Shown here piece after piece: positions 43,788 through 53,076 of a stretch of DNA of 64,000 nt; within the stretch, counting starts at the first letter, position 1; each line of letters begins with the position of its first letter. The stretch lies in NCBI GenBank assembly GCA_048360435.1, contig DBGCOP010000027.1, positions 310,001-374,000 of the forward strand. The letters run 5' to 3'. The notes beneath the pieces were generated by a model, which had not been told where the DNA came from, did no database searches, and worked only from the letters and a program-made list of their open reading frames with translations. The position numbers and the translations under genes were made by a program. Origin of the DNA: Limenecus sp048360435 (GTDB lineage: Bacteria > Cyanobacteriota > Vampirovibrionia > Gastranaerophilales > Gastranaerophilaceae).

Positions 43788-43973
43788 CTATTTTATTTCT
43801 TCAAATTTTGTATAAAATTCGTTTTTTTCTCTTACGAATAAAAGCTCGGGAAACCCGTCTCTTTTATAGAGTATCATTATTTGTTCGTCATTTGCATTTG
43901 TGCAGTTTTTTACATCGTCACGAATCATTTCATATGTATCACCTGTTTTTAGGTGCTTAAACTTTTTATTCAT
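43788..43973 (-). CDS. DUF1653-like small protein
   Basis: 61 residues. FKHLKTGDTYEMI...NDEQIMILYKR..GFPELLFVREKNEFYTKFEEI has the pattern of DUF1653, a small beta domain that usually reads YRHFKGNxYEVL...VVYRALYG..WVRPLxMF. It overlaps the peroxiredoxin gene by 8 nt and is translated downstream of it in the same operon. Function is unknown in the family. Confidence 0.75.
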   Translation of the reverse strand: MNKKFKHLKTGDTYEMIRDDVKNCTNANDEQIMILYKRDGFPELLFVREKNEFYTKFEEIK

Positions 43974-44436
43974 TAAAATTGCCTTCTAATTCAGAAATTA
44001 CTTCATCTACATGTCCTTTTAATTTTACTTTTCTCCATTCTTTTATGATTTCTCCATTTTTATCAATCAAAAAGGTAGAACGAATAATTCCCATATATTT
44101 TCTGCCGTACATAGACTTTTCTCCCCAAACATCAAACTTTTCAGAAAGTATATGTTCCGGATCAGAAAGCAGAATAAAATTTAAACCATGTTTTTCTTTA
44201 AAATTTTTGTGGCTTTTTATGCTGTCAGGGCTTACTCCTATCACGACAGCTTTTGATGTCCATTTGTTTTTGTTTTCTTTAAAATCGCATGCTTCTTGTG
44301 TGCAGCCAGAAGTATTATCTTTGGGGTAAAAGTACATTATGACAGTTTTGCCAGAAAAACCTGAAATGTTGTATTCTTTTTCTGTACCATTTTCATCTAT
44401 ACCATGCAATTTTATGTTTAGTTCTTTTATATTCAT
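43966..44436 (-). CDS. bcp: Thioredoxin-dependent peroxiredoxin (Bcp/PrxQ type)
   Basis: 156 residues. Thiol peroxidase that reduces H2O2 and organic hydroperoxides with electrons from thioredoxin. The active site reads PKDNTSGCTQEACDFKE: the peroxidatic cysteine and, five residues later, the resolving cysteine of the atypical two-Cys alpha class. A GAGG site precedes the ATG. Thioredoxin (45268-45591) and thioredoxin reductase (6401-7351) in the same window provide its reducing chain. Confidence 0.95.
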   Translation of the reverse strand: MNIKELNIKLHGIDENGTEKEYNISGFSGKTVIMYFYPKDNTSGCTQEACDFKENKNKWTSKAVVIGVSPDSIKSHKNFKEKHGLNFILLSDPEHILSEKFDVWGEKSMYGRKYMGIIRSTFLIDKNGEIIKEWRKVKLKGHVDEVISELEGNFNE

Positions 44437-44496
44437 TTTGGGTTAACCTCTAAATTTTGTTTTTCGTTGTTTTGTGTATTTGAAATATCAGTTTGT

Positions 44497-44934
44497 TTAT
44501 TTTTCTTTTTTTTCTAATTTATCTAATTTTTTTAGCTGTTTTTGTCTCTTTTTTTCTGTAAATTTACAATTTTTTAATAGCTTTTCATAGTATATTTGTT
44601 TTTCTTTAGGGTCTGTTATTTTCTCAGCTTCTTCCAGACCACTATAAAATTTCTCTTTTTTTTCTGCATATCCTATATTTTTTAATTTAGTACTTGAATG
44701 GCAAATCATAGGGACACCTATTGGTGCTGTGATTAATAAGTCCGTCAATAATATGCCAACGGATAGTTCTGCAATTGCATTGCCTTTGGAAAAATCAGTT
44801 CTTGGGTTTTGATATTTTTGTGGAACATATTCTTCCCATTTTGGTACTTTCGGGGGTTGATTTGCTTCAATAGATATAACAGCAGGTGCAGAAATAATTA
44901 TAGTAATAATATATATTAAAATTATTTTTTTCAT
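44497..44934 (-). CDS. Exported small protein of unknown function
   Basis: 145 residues: signal peptide (1-22), a middle hydrophobic segment (about 55-75, AELSVGILLTDLLITAPIGVPMI) and a highly charged Lys/Glu-rich helical tail. No family recognised. AAAGGAGC precedes the ATG. It lies upstream of bcp on the same strand with a 60-nt gap. Confidence 0.65.
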   Translation of the reverse strand: MKKIILIYIITIIISAPAVISIEANQPPKVPKWEEYVPQKYQNPRTDFSKGNAIAELSVGILLTDLLITAPIGVPMICHSSTKLKNIGYAEKKEKFYSGLEEAEKITDPKEKQIYYEKLLKNCKFTEKKRQKQLKKLDKLEKKEK

Positions 44935-45044
44935 AAAAGCTCCTTTATTTAATATTGTTATAAAATTGTTATTATGTTTTATAAATCCATATACGACACA
45001 GCTTTATAACACAATAAGGAAAAATTTTTTATGCTATAAAAAAT

Positions 45045-45117
45045 TGCCACGTCTCGGAATCGAACCAAGGACACAGGGATTTTCAGTCCCTTGCTCTACC
45101 AACTGAGCTAACGTGGC
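45045..45117 (-). tRNA. tRNA-Phe (anticodon GAA)
   Basis: Acceptor GCCACGT/ACGTGGC, D-arm AGCTCAGTTGGTAGAGCA, anticodon stem AGGGA/TCCCT with loop CTGAAAA (anticodon GAA), T-loop TTCGATT, discriminator A, no encoded CCA. 73 nt, isolated, between an exported protein gene and trxA. Confidence 0.96.
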
Positions 45118-45267
45118 AAATTTTATTCATCTGTTATTTTATAATATCAAATGAATATTCAGAGTCAATAATTTTTTATCAATATTTGTAGATGTCTGGT
45201 TTATTAATTGACTTTTTGATAAAATTAATTTATAAATTATAGGATTGTATTTAAGGAGGAGATATAA

Positions 45268-45591
45268 ATGTCAAACGCATTAGATATCAATGATAGCAGC
45301 TTTGAGTCTGAAGTCATTAATTCGCAAGAATTGACGATTGTTGATTTTTGGGCACCGTGGTGTGGTCCTTGCAGAAAGCTTGGCCCTGTATTAGACGAAA
45401 TTGCAGGTGAGTTTAATGGAAAGATCAAAATAGTTAAGCTAAATACTGATGAAAATCTGAAAACAGCTAAAGAGTATTCTGTCAGCGGTCTGCCTACTTT
45501 ACTTATATTTAAAGATGGAAAACCTGTTGAAAGGTTGGTAGGATTGATGCCCAAAACGTCAATTGTTTCTAATATAGAAAAGCATATATAA
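45268..45591 (+). CDS. trxA: Thioredoxin
   Basis: 107 residues, the standard length, with WAPWCGPCRKLGP as active site, the conserved cis-proline in SGLPTLLIFKDG and the buried Asp in IVDFWA. General dithiol reductant of the cytoplasm, recycled by TrxB and probable donor to the Bcp peroxiredoxin. AAGGAGGAG precedes the ATG. A strong terminator follows. Confidence 0.97.
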   Translation: MSNALDINDSSFESEVINSQELTIVDFWAPWCGPCRKLGPVLDEIAGEFNGKIKIVKLNTDENLKTAKEYSVSGLPTLLIFKDGKPVERLVGLMPKTSIVSNIEKHI

Positions 45592-45610
45592 TTTCTGCAT
45601 TATTGAAAAT

Positions 45611-45640
45611 AAAAAAGCATGACATTTGTCATGCTTTTTA
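45611..45640. terminator. Bidirectional intrinsic terminator between trxA and the 973-residue gene
   Basis: AAAAAGCATGACA / TGTCATGCTTTTT is a perfect hairpin with a very short loop, with A-run and T-run on its two sides. Confidence 0.88.
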
Positions 45641-45644
45641 TGTT

Positions 45645-48566
45645 TTACTTATTATTTTCTTGGACTTTAGGTTTATTATCTCTTTGTGTCAAAGCTCTTT
45701 TGCCTGTGAGTCTTGACATAAATCTGATAATCTGACCTTTTGCATCTTTTCTGTTTAGGTTTTCTTCATCTTGTTTAAGAATTTCATCTTTAGAAAGTTC
45801 TTTAACAGGTACGCCGATAGTTACTCTGTTAAAATATTCACCAAGGAATGTTGATGCTGTGTTAACTGTTTGTGCTCCAAACAAGCTTGAATTATAAAGA
45901 TTTCTGAAAGTACTATTGAATAAGTTTATAAGAAGCTGTGAATAGAAGAGTCTTGATGTTTCTTGAACAGCTCTTTCTTTCGCTTTCATTCCTGCTTCTT
46001 TTTTATTTTCTCCGTTTGATTTTAACATTACCATATTGTAGTTGTCTGCAATCAAAAACCATGCTGTTGCAGCGGTTGTGGAATATTTTGCTAATTCTGA
46101 AAGTTCTGCATTAGAAATATTTGACATTGTTACAGTATTAAATGCTTTGCTAATTTTTTTGTTCATTATCTTAGCAAATTCTTTGTCAACTTCTTTTAGT
46201 TCAATAAGCTCCTTGCCGGTTTGCTGGGCTATTTGGTTGTGTTTGAGTGCTCTTTTATTCCACTTTTCAACATCTTTTTCTATCTTATCAAATGTTTTTC
46301 CAATTTTTTTGATACTTGTTGAGACTGTTTGAATTTCGTCTTTCCATTCCGGTGCTTTGACAGGTTTTGTCATTTTTTCGAATTTTGTTGCAAGTTTATA
46401 TGGGAAAGTAATTGTATTCCAGATAAATTTAAATGGTTGAATGAAAAAGTCAGTTACTTCTTTGGCAATGAAACGATTTTTAGTTCCAAGGTTATAAGTT
46501 TCATTGTTTATTGCATCATACATGTATTGTTTATATTTATTTACGGCATCAAATTTCTTCTTAAGGGTTAATTCATTTATAGCTTTGAAATAAAGTTGTA
46601 AATTTTGTGTATCCATATCTACTTTGAATACATTATCAAATGATTGATAAAACTCTTTTAAGTCACTGTCTCTGCGTGTTTTTGCGAGCTTTTTAAGCAT
46701 TTTGCTGATTTTTTCATAATTTTCTGCTTGTATTGTGCCGTCAGGCTTAATGAGGTTTCTTTTTATTTCATTAGCAAGAGACAATTCTCCTTCTTTTCTT
46801 AATTCTTTTAGGAAATGATTTATATTATTTGTTATAATTACATCTTTTCTTGATTTTGAGTAACTTCCATTTGCAATTTTTGTGAATTCTTCTGCCAGAG
46901 AATTTAGACCTGCATCTTTTAAATCATTAGCCAGTTCATTTCCGAATTTTTTTATTGCTCTTGTTCTTTGATAGTTTTTAGTAACAGTTTCATATTTATT
47001 GCCAAGGTGCAAATCGTATTCAGTGAGTCTTTGTGCTATTTTATCAAAATCTGATTTTTTAACTATATGTTCTTCTGTTGTAACTTTGTTGTAAATCTTT
47101 GCAAAGATATTTGAACCTTTTGTTTTATCCAATCTTAGGAATTTTTCAAGATTTTTATTTAATTTTTCTGCTTTTTGGGAAATGTCAGATATCTTTTTAA
47201 CAATAGCTTTTTGAGAAGTTTTTGGGTTTGTCATAATATAGCTTATGCCTTTTTTAGCTCCTCTTAGTGCATAACCTATTGCTATTGTGCCGATTACCCA
47301 TTTTACTATTGTATCTAAGTTCAATAATGGTTTTATTTCTTTTGCTGCCACTTTTGAACTGTTAGAATTATCTATTTCTTCTTGTGTTTTTGGAGCATCT
47401 GTGAACGAAATATTTGATGCCAGATCAAAGTCTTTAAATATAGTTGAACCTTTAAATGCAGGTGCATTTACATTGTTATCTTTTGTTGGATTTGTTTGTT
47501 CAGGCTGTTTAACATCTGTTATTTTCTCTGCTTTTTCATTGTTCTGTTGTGGTTTTTCTTTTGCATTAATTTTTTGTGCTTCTTGTTTAGAGATAAAATG
47601 AATTTTCTTTCCATTAGACAAACGTGAATAAATTTCAGTGAATAATGTTGATAAAACAGTAACTGTAACAAATGCACTTTTGCTTGCATTAATAAATTTT
47701 GATAAAGCTCCTAATGTGATTAATTGGATATATGCATTTGAAAGTATACGTTTTGATTCTTGATTGAAACGTATTTTCTTTTCTTTTTCTGCTGCTTTGG
47801 GGTCATCATCACATAATCTGGAAAGGTTGTAAGCATCGTTTGCAAGGAAAAATGCAGGAATAAAACCTGTTACGATTCTTGTTAAAGCTCTTTCGTGTAC
47901 ACCGTTATAATTGCCTGATTTAGGGTCAAACATTTTCATTCCGTCTTGAAATAAGCCGGCGGATCTGATTTTTTCTGTGTCATGTTTATATTTGTGAGCT
48001 GATTTAATGAATCCGATAAGTGAATTGAATTTGTCATCATCATCCAGTTTGAATCTATGTCTACTGTAAAGAGATCTGCCTGTTTTTCCATAGTTTTCAG
48101 GGAGAATTTGACGTTTTCTTAAAACGTCAATTATACTGTCAGTAATGTGAACAGGTAGTTTCAAGAATGGATAAAGTATTCCTTCAACTACAAGTTTAAC
48201 TGGTGTTTTTTCTTTGAATTGGATTTTATCCGTTACAATGTCATGAACAAGGTGGTCTGTAATATCTTTATGACCTTTGAGTCCTTCTGTTAAAGATGTT
48301 ATACCTGATTTGTAGAAACGTTTTAATGTAGAAATAGATGCTTGATAGTCATAAGCTCTTGTTTTTCTATACATTATGTTTTCAGCTGCTTTTTTTATAG
48401 AAGAAGGAACGCCTTTAAAGGAAATTTCATTTGAAGCTCTCTCTAAAGGCGTTCTATAAATACTTTGTATATCATTATCTTGAAGGGAAGGCTGTTCCTG
48501 AATCACTCGTGGGTGATTCTTTATTCGTTCTTTATAAAGAATATTTTGATGGTAAGTAACTTTCAT
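45645..48566 (-). CDS. Large lineage-type membrane-associated protein with SFKG tags
   Basis: 973 residues, no family recognised. The N-terminus has ERASNEISFKG at about residue 45, and further tags AFKGS and NISFTD occur near 370-385. Hydrophobic stretches at about 235-250, 275-310, 415-440 and 840-890 suggest membrane association. The remainder is Lys/Glu-rich and helical (residues 450-830), so it may be a scaffold or surface protein. The SFKG-type tag is shared with the GH13-like protein (13481-17275). AGGAAAAG precedes the ATG. Function unknown; a search among Melainabacteria proteins would show whether it is lineage-specific. Confidence 0.75.
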   Translation of the reverse strand: MKVTYHQNILYKERIKNHPRVIQEQPSLQDNDIQSIYRTPLERASNEISFKGVPSSIKKAAENIMYRKTRAYDYQASISTLKRFYKSGITSLTEGLKGHKDITDHLVHDIVTDKIQFKEKTPVKLVVEGILYPFLKLPVHITDSIIDVLRKRQILPENYGKTGRSLYSRHRFKLDDDDKFNSLIGFIKSAHKYKHDTEKIRSAGLFQDGMKMFDPKSGNYNGVHERALTRIVTGFIPAFFLANDAYNLSRLCDDDPKAAEKEKKIRFNQESKRILSNAYIQLITLGALSKFINASKSAFVTVTVLSTLFTEIYSRLSNGKKIHFISKQEAQKINAKEKPQQNNEKAEKITDVKQPEQTNPTKDNNVNAPAFKGSTIFKDFDLASNISFTDAPKTQEEIDNSNSSKVAAKEIKPLLNLDTIVKWVIGTIAIGYALRGAKKGISYIMTNPKTSQKAIVKKISDISQKAEKLNKNLEKFLRLDKTKGSNIFAKIYNKVTTEEHIVKKSDFDKIAQRLTEYDLHLGNKYETVTKNYQRTRAIKKFGNELANDLKDAGLNSLAEEFTKIANGSYSKSRKDVIITNNINHFLKELRKEGELSLANEIKRNLIKPDGTIQAENYEKISKMLKKLAKTRRDSDLKEFYQSFDNVFKVDMDTQNLQLYFKAINELTLKKKFDAVNKYKQYMYDAINNETYNLGTKNRFIAKEVTDFFIQPFKFIWNTITFPYKLATKFEKMTKPVKAPEWKDEIQTVSTSIKKIGKTFDKIEKDVEKWNKRALKHNQIAQQTGKELIELKEVDKEFAKIMNKKISKAFNTVTMSNISNAELSELAKYSTTAATAWFLIADNYNMVMLKSNGENKKEAGMKAKERAVQETSRLFYSQLLINLFNSTFRNLYNSSLFGAQTVNTASTFLGEYFNRVTIGVPVKELSKDEILKQDEENLNRKDAKGQIIRFMSRLTGKRALTQRDNKPKVQENNK

Positions 48567-48773
48567 CTTTTCCTGCCCTTATGTATTTTTCTCATAAGAT
48601 AATTGTTTATGCAAGATTCTAGTAAAATTTTGTTTACTAAATTTAATATTAATTAGGTTAATTATCTGTCATTAATATTAAGTTTAAAAATATTCTTTTT
48701 TGCTATCTGTATTTAACAATGCAACATAATTTAACAATTTTTATACTGTCACGATTCAATTATAACAGGAATA

Positions 48774-49274
48774 TTATCTGTAATTCTGGAACTGCAAAGG
48801 AATGTCATAGGAGTCTTCATTTGTTTTAAGAAGTTTAATTACACCTTGAAGATCATCTTTGCTTTTACCTGAAACTCTCACCTGTTCACCTTGAATTGAA
48901 GCTTGAACTTTCAGTTTTGAATTTTTTATATCTGCAACAATTTTTTTTGCAAGCTCCTGAGTCAAGCCTTTTTTCAAATTGTATACTTGTCTGACATTTC
49001 CTCCAAGCGCATTTTCAACAGGCATGGGGTCAAGAATTTTTATGTTCAGGTTTCTCTTAACCATTTTAGTTTGTAAAATATCTAATATATTTTTCAGTTT
49101 CATGTCATCAGCAGTTGTGATAGTTATGGATTTGTCTCCTTCGAGGGTAATATCCGAATTAGACCCCTTTAGATCAAATCTTGTTGTGAGTTCTCTTTTT
49201 GCTTGATCAACTGCATTCACAAGTTCTTGTTTGTCAAATTCTGAAACTATATCAAAACTGCAATCTTTTGCCAT
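48774..49274 (-). CDS. yajQ: YajQ family nucleotide-binding protein
   Basis: 166 residues, the normal length for DUF520/YajQ. Opens AKDCSFDIVSEFDKQELVNAVDQAKRELTTRFDLKG, the family signature, and ends with SYDIPLQFQNYR, as homologues do. YajQ proteins bind cyclic di-GMP or tRNA/nucleotides and have been tied to regulation and phage biology, but the role here is unknown. GGAGG precedes the ATG. It stands alone. Confidence 0.95.
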   Translation of the reverse strand: MAKDCSFDIVSEFDKQELVNAVDQAKRELTTRFDLKGSNSDITLEGDKSITITTADDMKLKNILDILQTKMVKRNLNIKILDPMPVENALGGNVRQVYNLKKGLTQELAKKIVADIKNSKLKVQASIQGEQVRVSGKSKDDLQGVIKLLKTNEDSYDIPLQFQNYR

Positions 49275-49325
49275 AATAACCTCCTTAAACTCTTTGAGAT
49301 TGTTATTATAGCAGACTATTTCGAA

Positions 49326-50138
49326 TTAGTCCAAAATTCTTACACTTGATGTGTTTCCTATATTGCGGTTATGCATATAACCGCCATGATTGCCCACGTA
49401 ATAGTCACCTGTTCCCATTCCCGGGCTGAGTCCGTAAGGATTATAAGGATCATATATCGGAGGCGTAAAGCCTGTCATGTTACCGCCGGAAAAGTCTCCA
49501 AAAATTGCTCCGAGTATGTTTTGCAAAATTCCATTTACTCCTCTGCTGCTTCTTGCTCCACTCCAGCTATTTTGTGGAGAATAGTACATGCTTGAAGGAG
49601 AATAAACTGTTTGGCTTCTGCTGATTTCAGGGTATGCATTATAATGTTTTGCTGCTGTTTTTACTGTTGCAAATCTCTGTTTTAAGTTGCCTCCCTGCAT
49701 TGCTCCTAGCATTTCTTTTTCGAGTCTTGTGATTCTTGAGTCTGTATCTTCATATGTGTATGTTTGACCTAATATTTTTCTTTCAAGTTTTGATATTTCA
49801 TTTGATGAGATTCCATACATTATTCCGGGATCAACATTTGCCAGTAGGTTGTCAACTCTGGTTGCCAGAGGCATGTTTGAAAAATTTCTTCTTAATAGTT
49901 TATTTTCAAGTCTGGTCAGTCTGTTATATATGTTTTCTCTTTCATATGTTCTTCGAAATGTTGCCATTTCAAGCTGTGATATTTTGGGATAGCTTTCTGA
50001 TGAGGAAACATTATTGTTATAATCGTAAAACTGGTTCATAACAGGCTGTCTGAGCGGTTGAAAGGTCTTTACTTTATACGCAAATGCAGGGCATGCCATG
50101 GATGATAATAAAAATAATGCAAATAATTTTTTATACAT
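49326..50138 (-). CDS. Exported protein with RLTRLE-type repeats
   Basis: 270 residues with a signal peptide (1-20, ending PAFA). Two or more copies of a 35-40 residue unit are seen: ISQLEMATFRRTYERENIYNRLTRLENKLL and ISKLERKILGQTYTYEDTDSRITRLEKEML, i.e. LE..[TI]..[RQ]TY..E....R[LI]TRLE. Such repeats are common in cyanobacterial and Melainabacterial exported proteins in my recollection. The C-terminal 100 residues are Gly/Tyr/Pro/Asn-rich and disordered, ending with an exposed tail. Possible envelope or adhesion role. AGGA precedes the ATG. Confidence 0.7.
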   Translation of the reverse strand: MYKKLFALFLLSSMACPAFAYKVKTFQPLRQPVMNQFYDYNNNVSSSESYPKISQLEMATFRRTYERENIYNRLTRLENKLLRRNFSNMPLATRVDNLLANVDPGIMYGISSNEISKLERKILGQTYTYEDTDSRITRLEKEMLGAMQGGNLKQRFATVKTAAKHYNAYPEISRSQTVYSPSSMYYSPQNSWSGARSSRGVNGILQNILGAIFGDFSGGNMTGFTPPIYDPYNPYGLSPGMGTGDYYVGNHGGYMHNRNIGNTSSVRILD

Positions 50139-50236
50139 TTTAATCCTGTCTCTATTGTTTATTCTTTTTGCTTGAACAGAATAAAATTAATGCAAAATAG
50201 TATTTATTGCATTAGACAGGTATTTATTATTTTTGA

Positions 50237-50845
50237 TTATGTTGAGTCTTTTAAAATTTTAATTGTATTTTCTAATTCTTCTTCGAAAAGATATATCTGT
50301 TGCTGAATGCTTTCTTTGCTGTATATCTGACCGTCACCCTGATATGTTAGATATTTAATGTAAATTTGTGATTCACATCTTAAAGTGGCAACGGCTCTTG
50401 CTTGTGCAGCAATATTTTGCAGTTTGGAAAAAGATATATAGAACCTTTCCGGTTTTTCGGCATATTTTTCACTTATATAGTCGGCATGGTCTATTATCGA
50501 ACTTGCAATTGCGTTAAATTTTTGGATGCTGCCTTGTGTTTCTATACATTTTTTCATTTTTTCCAGAATTGGAATAACATCATTAAGGTCATTTATATAT
50601 TCAGAGGTCCTATCCTTTTTTAAGATTATGTCAATGTATGATTTATTTTCCCTGGGGACTTTCTTGTAATGAGGCTGAGAAGAAAACTCATCCATTGTAT
50701 TGAAGATGGGCTTGGTTATTTTAGGGGTAGTTCTCAAAAATTCGAATTCGTTGTCTATATTTGGTAAACTTCCCTTATATCCGCTACCGCAACAAATTGT
50801 TGAGCATATAAAAGCTATAAACAACTGTATAAAAATCTTTTTCAT
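50237..50845 (-). CDS. Exported helical protein of unknown function
   Basis: 202 residues with a signal peptide (1-20; CGSGYKG follows, so a lipoprotein is possible but the lipobox is poor). The rest is helical and without a known motif. No Shine-Dalgarno sequence exists; a strong promoter (ATGACA, 16 bp, TATAAT) ends 6 nt before the ATG. Divergent from rarA with 88 nt between. Confidence 0.7.
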   Translation of the reverse strand: MKKIFIQLFIAFICSTICCGSGYKGSLPNIDNEFEFLRTTPKITKPIFNTMDEFSSQPHYKKVPRENKSYIDIILKKDRTSEYINDLNDVIPILEKMKKCIETQGSIQKFNAIASSIIDHADYISEKYAEKPERFYISFSKLQNIAAQARAVATLRCESQIYIKYLTYQGDGQIYSKESIQQQIYLFEEELENTIKILKDST

Positions 50846-50851
50846 AGTTTA

Positions 50852-50879
50852 ATTATAACTGAATTTCTTTTCATGTCAT
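50852..50879 (-). promoter_or_regulatory. Promoter of the exported helical protein, leaderless start
   Basis: On the minus strand ATGACA (50874-50879), a 16-bp spacer, perfect TATAAT (50852-50857), then TAAACT and the ATG. Confidence 0.65.
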
Positions 50880-50933
50880 ATTTTGACTTTAAAATAGGCT
50901 GCATTTATCATGTTTTTAAGGTGTAATTAAATT

Positions 50934-52163
50934 ATGAATTTATTTGATTCTTTAGAAAATGCGAATAAACAGGTTCCGCTTGCAGAAGTTTTGCGTCCGA
51001 AGACACTTGATGAATATCTCGGACAAAATCAGATAGTGGGTGAAAATGCTGCTTTTATTAATCTTTTAAAATCGAATAGGCTTTTTTCCTGTATATTCTG
51101 GGGACCTCCTGGGGCTGGAAAAACTACACTTGCAAGATTGATTGCTTCTAACACAAGCAGTGATTTTATAGAACTTAGTGCCGTAAACTCGGGTATAAAA
51201 GACATAAAAGAATGTGTTGAAAAATCTAGAGAAAACTTGAGATATAACAAAAAAACTATTCTTTTTATAGATGAGATTCACAGATATAGTAAAACCCAGC
51301 AGGATGCTTTGCTGCCTTATCTGGAAAATGGGACATTTTATCTTATTGGTTCAACTACGGAGAATCCATCTTTTCAGGTGGTTCCTGCTCTTATTTCAAG
51401 AGTTCAAGTTCTTATGCTTAAACCTCTTGATGATGAAAATATTTTATCAATAGTTGAAAAGGGCTTTAAATATCTCTCTGACAAACATGGGATTATTACT
51501 CTTAAACAAGAGGTTATTGATTTTATTGTAAGATATGCTTCGGGTGATGCAAGATTGGCTCTTAATCTTGTTGAAAATTCTTATTTTGCTGCTGATTACA
51601 AAGATAAAAAACGAAATCTAACGTTAGAAATACTTGAAAGCCTTGCACAGGAGAAACGAATTAGATATTCTCGCCAGGAGCATTATGATATGGCTTCTGC
51701 TTTTCAAAAAAGCATGAGAGGAAGTGATAAAAACGCAGCAATATACTGGCTTGCAAAAATGATTTCAGGTGGAGAAGATCCCAGATTTATTGCCAGAAGA
51801 CTTATTGTATGTGCTGCCGAGGATGTTGGACTGGCTGACCCTAATGCTTTAAGTGTTGCTGTAAATGCTTATAAGGCTGTTGAACTTTTGGGTTTGCCCG
51901 AGGGGCGAATTCCTCTTGCATTGGCTGTTGCATATGTTTGTGATGCACCTAAATCAAATTCGGCTATTTGTGCAATAGATGCGGCACTGTCTGATGTTGC
52001 CTCCGGTAAAGATTATCAGCCTCCTATGCATTTGAGAGATGCTCACTACAAAGATGCACAGAAATATGGTTTCGGTAAAGGGTATGTTTATACACACGCA
52101 AATCCTGAGGTATATCAGCAGTTTTTGCCTGATGAGCTTGTTGATAAAAAATACTTTAACTAA
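50934..52163 (+). CDS. rarA: Replication-associated recombination protein A (RarA/MgsA)
   Basis: 409 residues. AAA+ ATPase that acts at stalled replication forks with SSB. Opens with VPLAEVLRPKTLDEYLGQNQIVG, Walker A GPPGAGKTTLAR (about 58-69), Walker B FIDEIHRYSKTQQDALLP, sensor STTENPSF and Arg-containing GDARLALNLVE. The C-terminal tetramerisation domain (MISGGEDPRFIARRLIV, MHLRDAHYKDA) is complete. AAGGTG precedes the ATG. A terminator follows. Confidence 0.96.
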   Translation: MNLFDSLENANKQVPLAEVLRPKTLDEYLGQNQIVGENAAFINLLKSNRLFSCIFWGPPGAGKTTLARLIASNTSSDFIELSAVNSGIKDIKECVEKSRENLRYNKKTILFIDEIHRYSKTQQDALLPYLENGTFYLIGSTTENPSFQVVPALISRVQVLMLKPLDDENILSIVEKGFKYLSDKHGIITLKQEVIDFIVRYASGDARLALNLVENSYFAADYKDKKRNLTLEILESLAQEKRIRYSRQEHYDMASAFQKSMRGSDKNAAIYWLAKMISGGEDPRFIARRLIVCAAEDVGLADPNALSVAVNAYKAVELLGLPEGRIPLALAVAYVCDAPKSNSAICAIDAALSDVASGKDYQPPMHLRDAHYKDAQKYGFGKGYVYTHANPEVYQQFLPDELVDKKYFN

Positions 52164-52167
52164 AAAG

Positions 52168-52196
52168 AAAAGCCGGAATTTTGATTCCGGCTTTTT
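52168..52196. terminator. Intrinsic terminator after rarA
   Basis: AAAAGCCGGAAT / ATTCCGGCTTTT with a 4-nt loop and T-run on the plus strand; it can also end the convergent gene. Confidence 0.88.
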
Positions 52197-52230
52197 ATAA
52201 TTTGCGTATTCGTTTTTTGATTTAGATTTT

Positions 52231-52749
52231 TTATGCGAACTTCGGTGCAGAGTTTTGAATTTCTTTGTCTTCTGCTTTTTCGACAGCTTCTCTTTCTGCT
52301 GTCATTGCTTTTACCTGTGTTTCGAGATTCTTTCTTTCCAATTCTATTTGATTTTCCATCTCTTTTATCTGTCTCAATTGATTTTGGCTTGTTAATTCCA
52401 GAGATTGGTTCATTATATTTAATGCCAATCCGGCAGGACTTGACATAAGACCTCCGCCTCCAAGTATGCTGCCGAGCTGTCCAATAACCGAAGGATCAAT
52501 ACTTTGACCTTTTTGCAGATTGGACATTAGTTGATATTGTAGAGCCTGACTTGCTTGTTGCTGGCTCATTGAAATTGCATTACCTATATTATTAAAGAGG
52601 TTCTTGGTGTTAGCAATAGCACGTTCCATCTTCGCCGCGCTGTCGGCTAAGGTCTGTTGTTGTTGCGATAACTGCATTATCCTGAAATTAATTTGGTTAA
52701 TGCGGTTAGTCAACATCAATTTTCTTGCTGTGAAAATTGCGTAACCCAT
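52231..52749 (-). CDS. Gln-rich coiled-coil protein of unknown function
   Basis: 172 residues without signal peptide. Helical ends (about 10-60 and 120-165) rich in Gln, Glu and Lys flank a Gly/Ser-rich centre (QLGSILGGGGLMSSPAG). The composition resembles secretion-system or filament components that swap coiled coils, but no family is recognised. The start MGYAIFTARKLMLTNRINQIN looks conserved rather than random. Possible role at the envelope or in secretion is a guess. Confidence 0.6.
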   Translation of the reverse strand: MGYAIFTARKLMLTNRINQINFRIMQLSQQQQTLADSAAKMERAIANTKNLFNNIGNAISMSQQQASQALQYQLMSNLQKGQSIDPSVIGQLGSILGGGGLMSSPAGLALNIMNQSLELTSQNQLRQIKEMENQIELERKNLETQVKAMTAEREAVEKAEDKEIQNSAPKFA

Positions 52750-52886
52750 TGTTGGTTGTTCCTCTCGTGTTTGTTGATTAATTCCTCGTATATAAATAAA
52801 AACAATTAGATTCTAATAATTGCCTATTATTTTGTTTTTTTGTTAAGTTTTTGTAACAAATGTTTCCAGATACAGATATAAACAAA

Positions 52887-52912
52887 AAAAAGACCATATA
52901 TATGGTCTTTTT
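52887..52912. terminator. Perfect palindrome, probable bidirectional terminator
   Basis: AAAAAGACCA-TATATA-TGGTCTTTTT with A-run and T-run at its ends. Confidence 0.65.
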
Positions 52913-53030
52913 AAGTGGTGGGCGTAAAGATGTACAGCTCGAACTATTGGCAGACAATATCTGTAAAATTATAGCTGCTCCGGAAAACAATATTCTTTTT
53001 GAAGAAATAAAATTATTTCTTGCTGCTTAG
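52902..53030 (+). CDS. Short open frame, possible peptide or gene remnant
   Basis: 42 codons from an ATG inside the palindrome reading VFLSGGRKDVQLELLADNIC and ending in IKLFLAA. The amphipathic pattern looks protein-like, but there is no ribosome site and the start is in a terminator. It may be the tail of a lost gene. This 327-bp interval (52750-53076) holds nothing else I can support apart from the palindrome. Confidence 0.25.
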   Translation: MVFLSGGRKDVQLELLADNICKIIAAPENNILFEEIKLFLAA

Positions 53031-53076
53031 CTGGTTGCAACGAAAATTTCACTACGTATCATGCCGGTAAAGGGAT

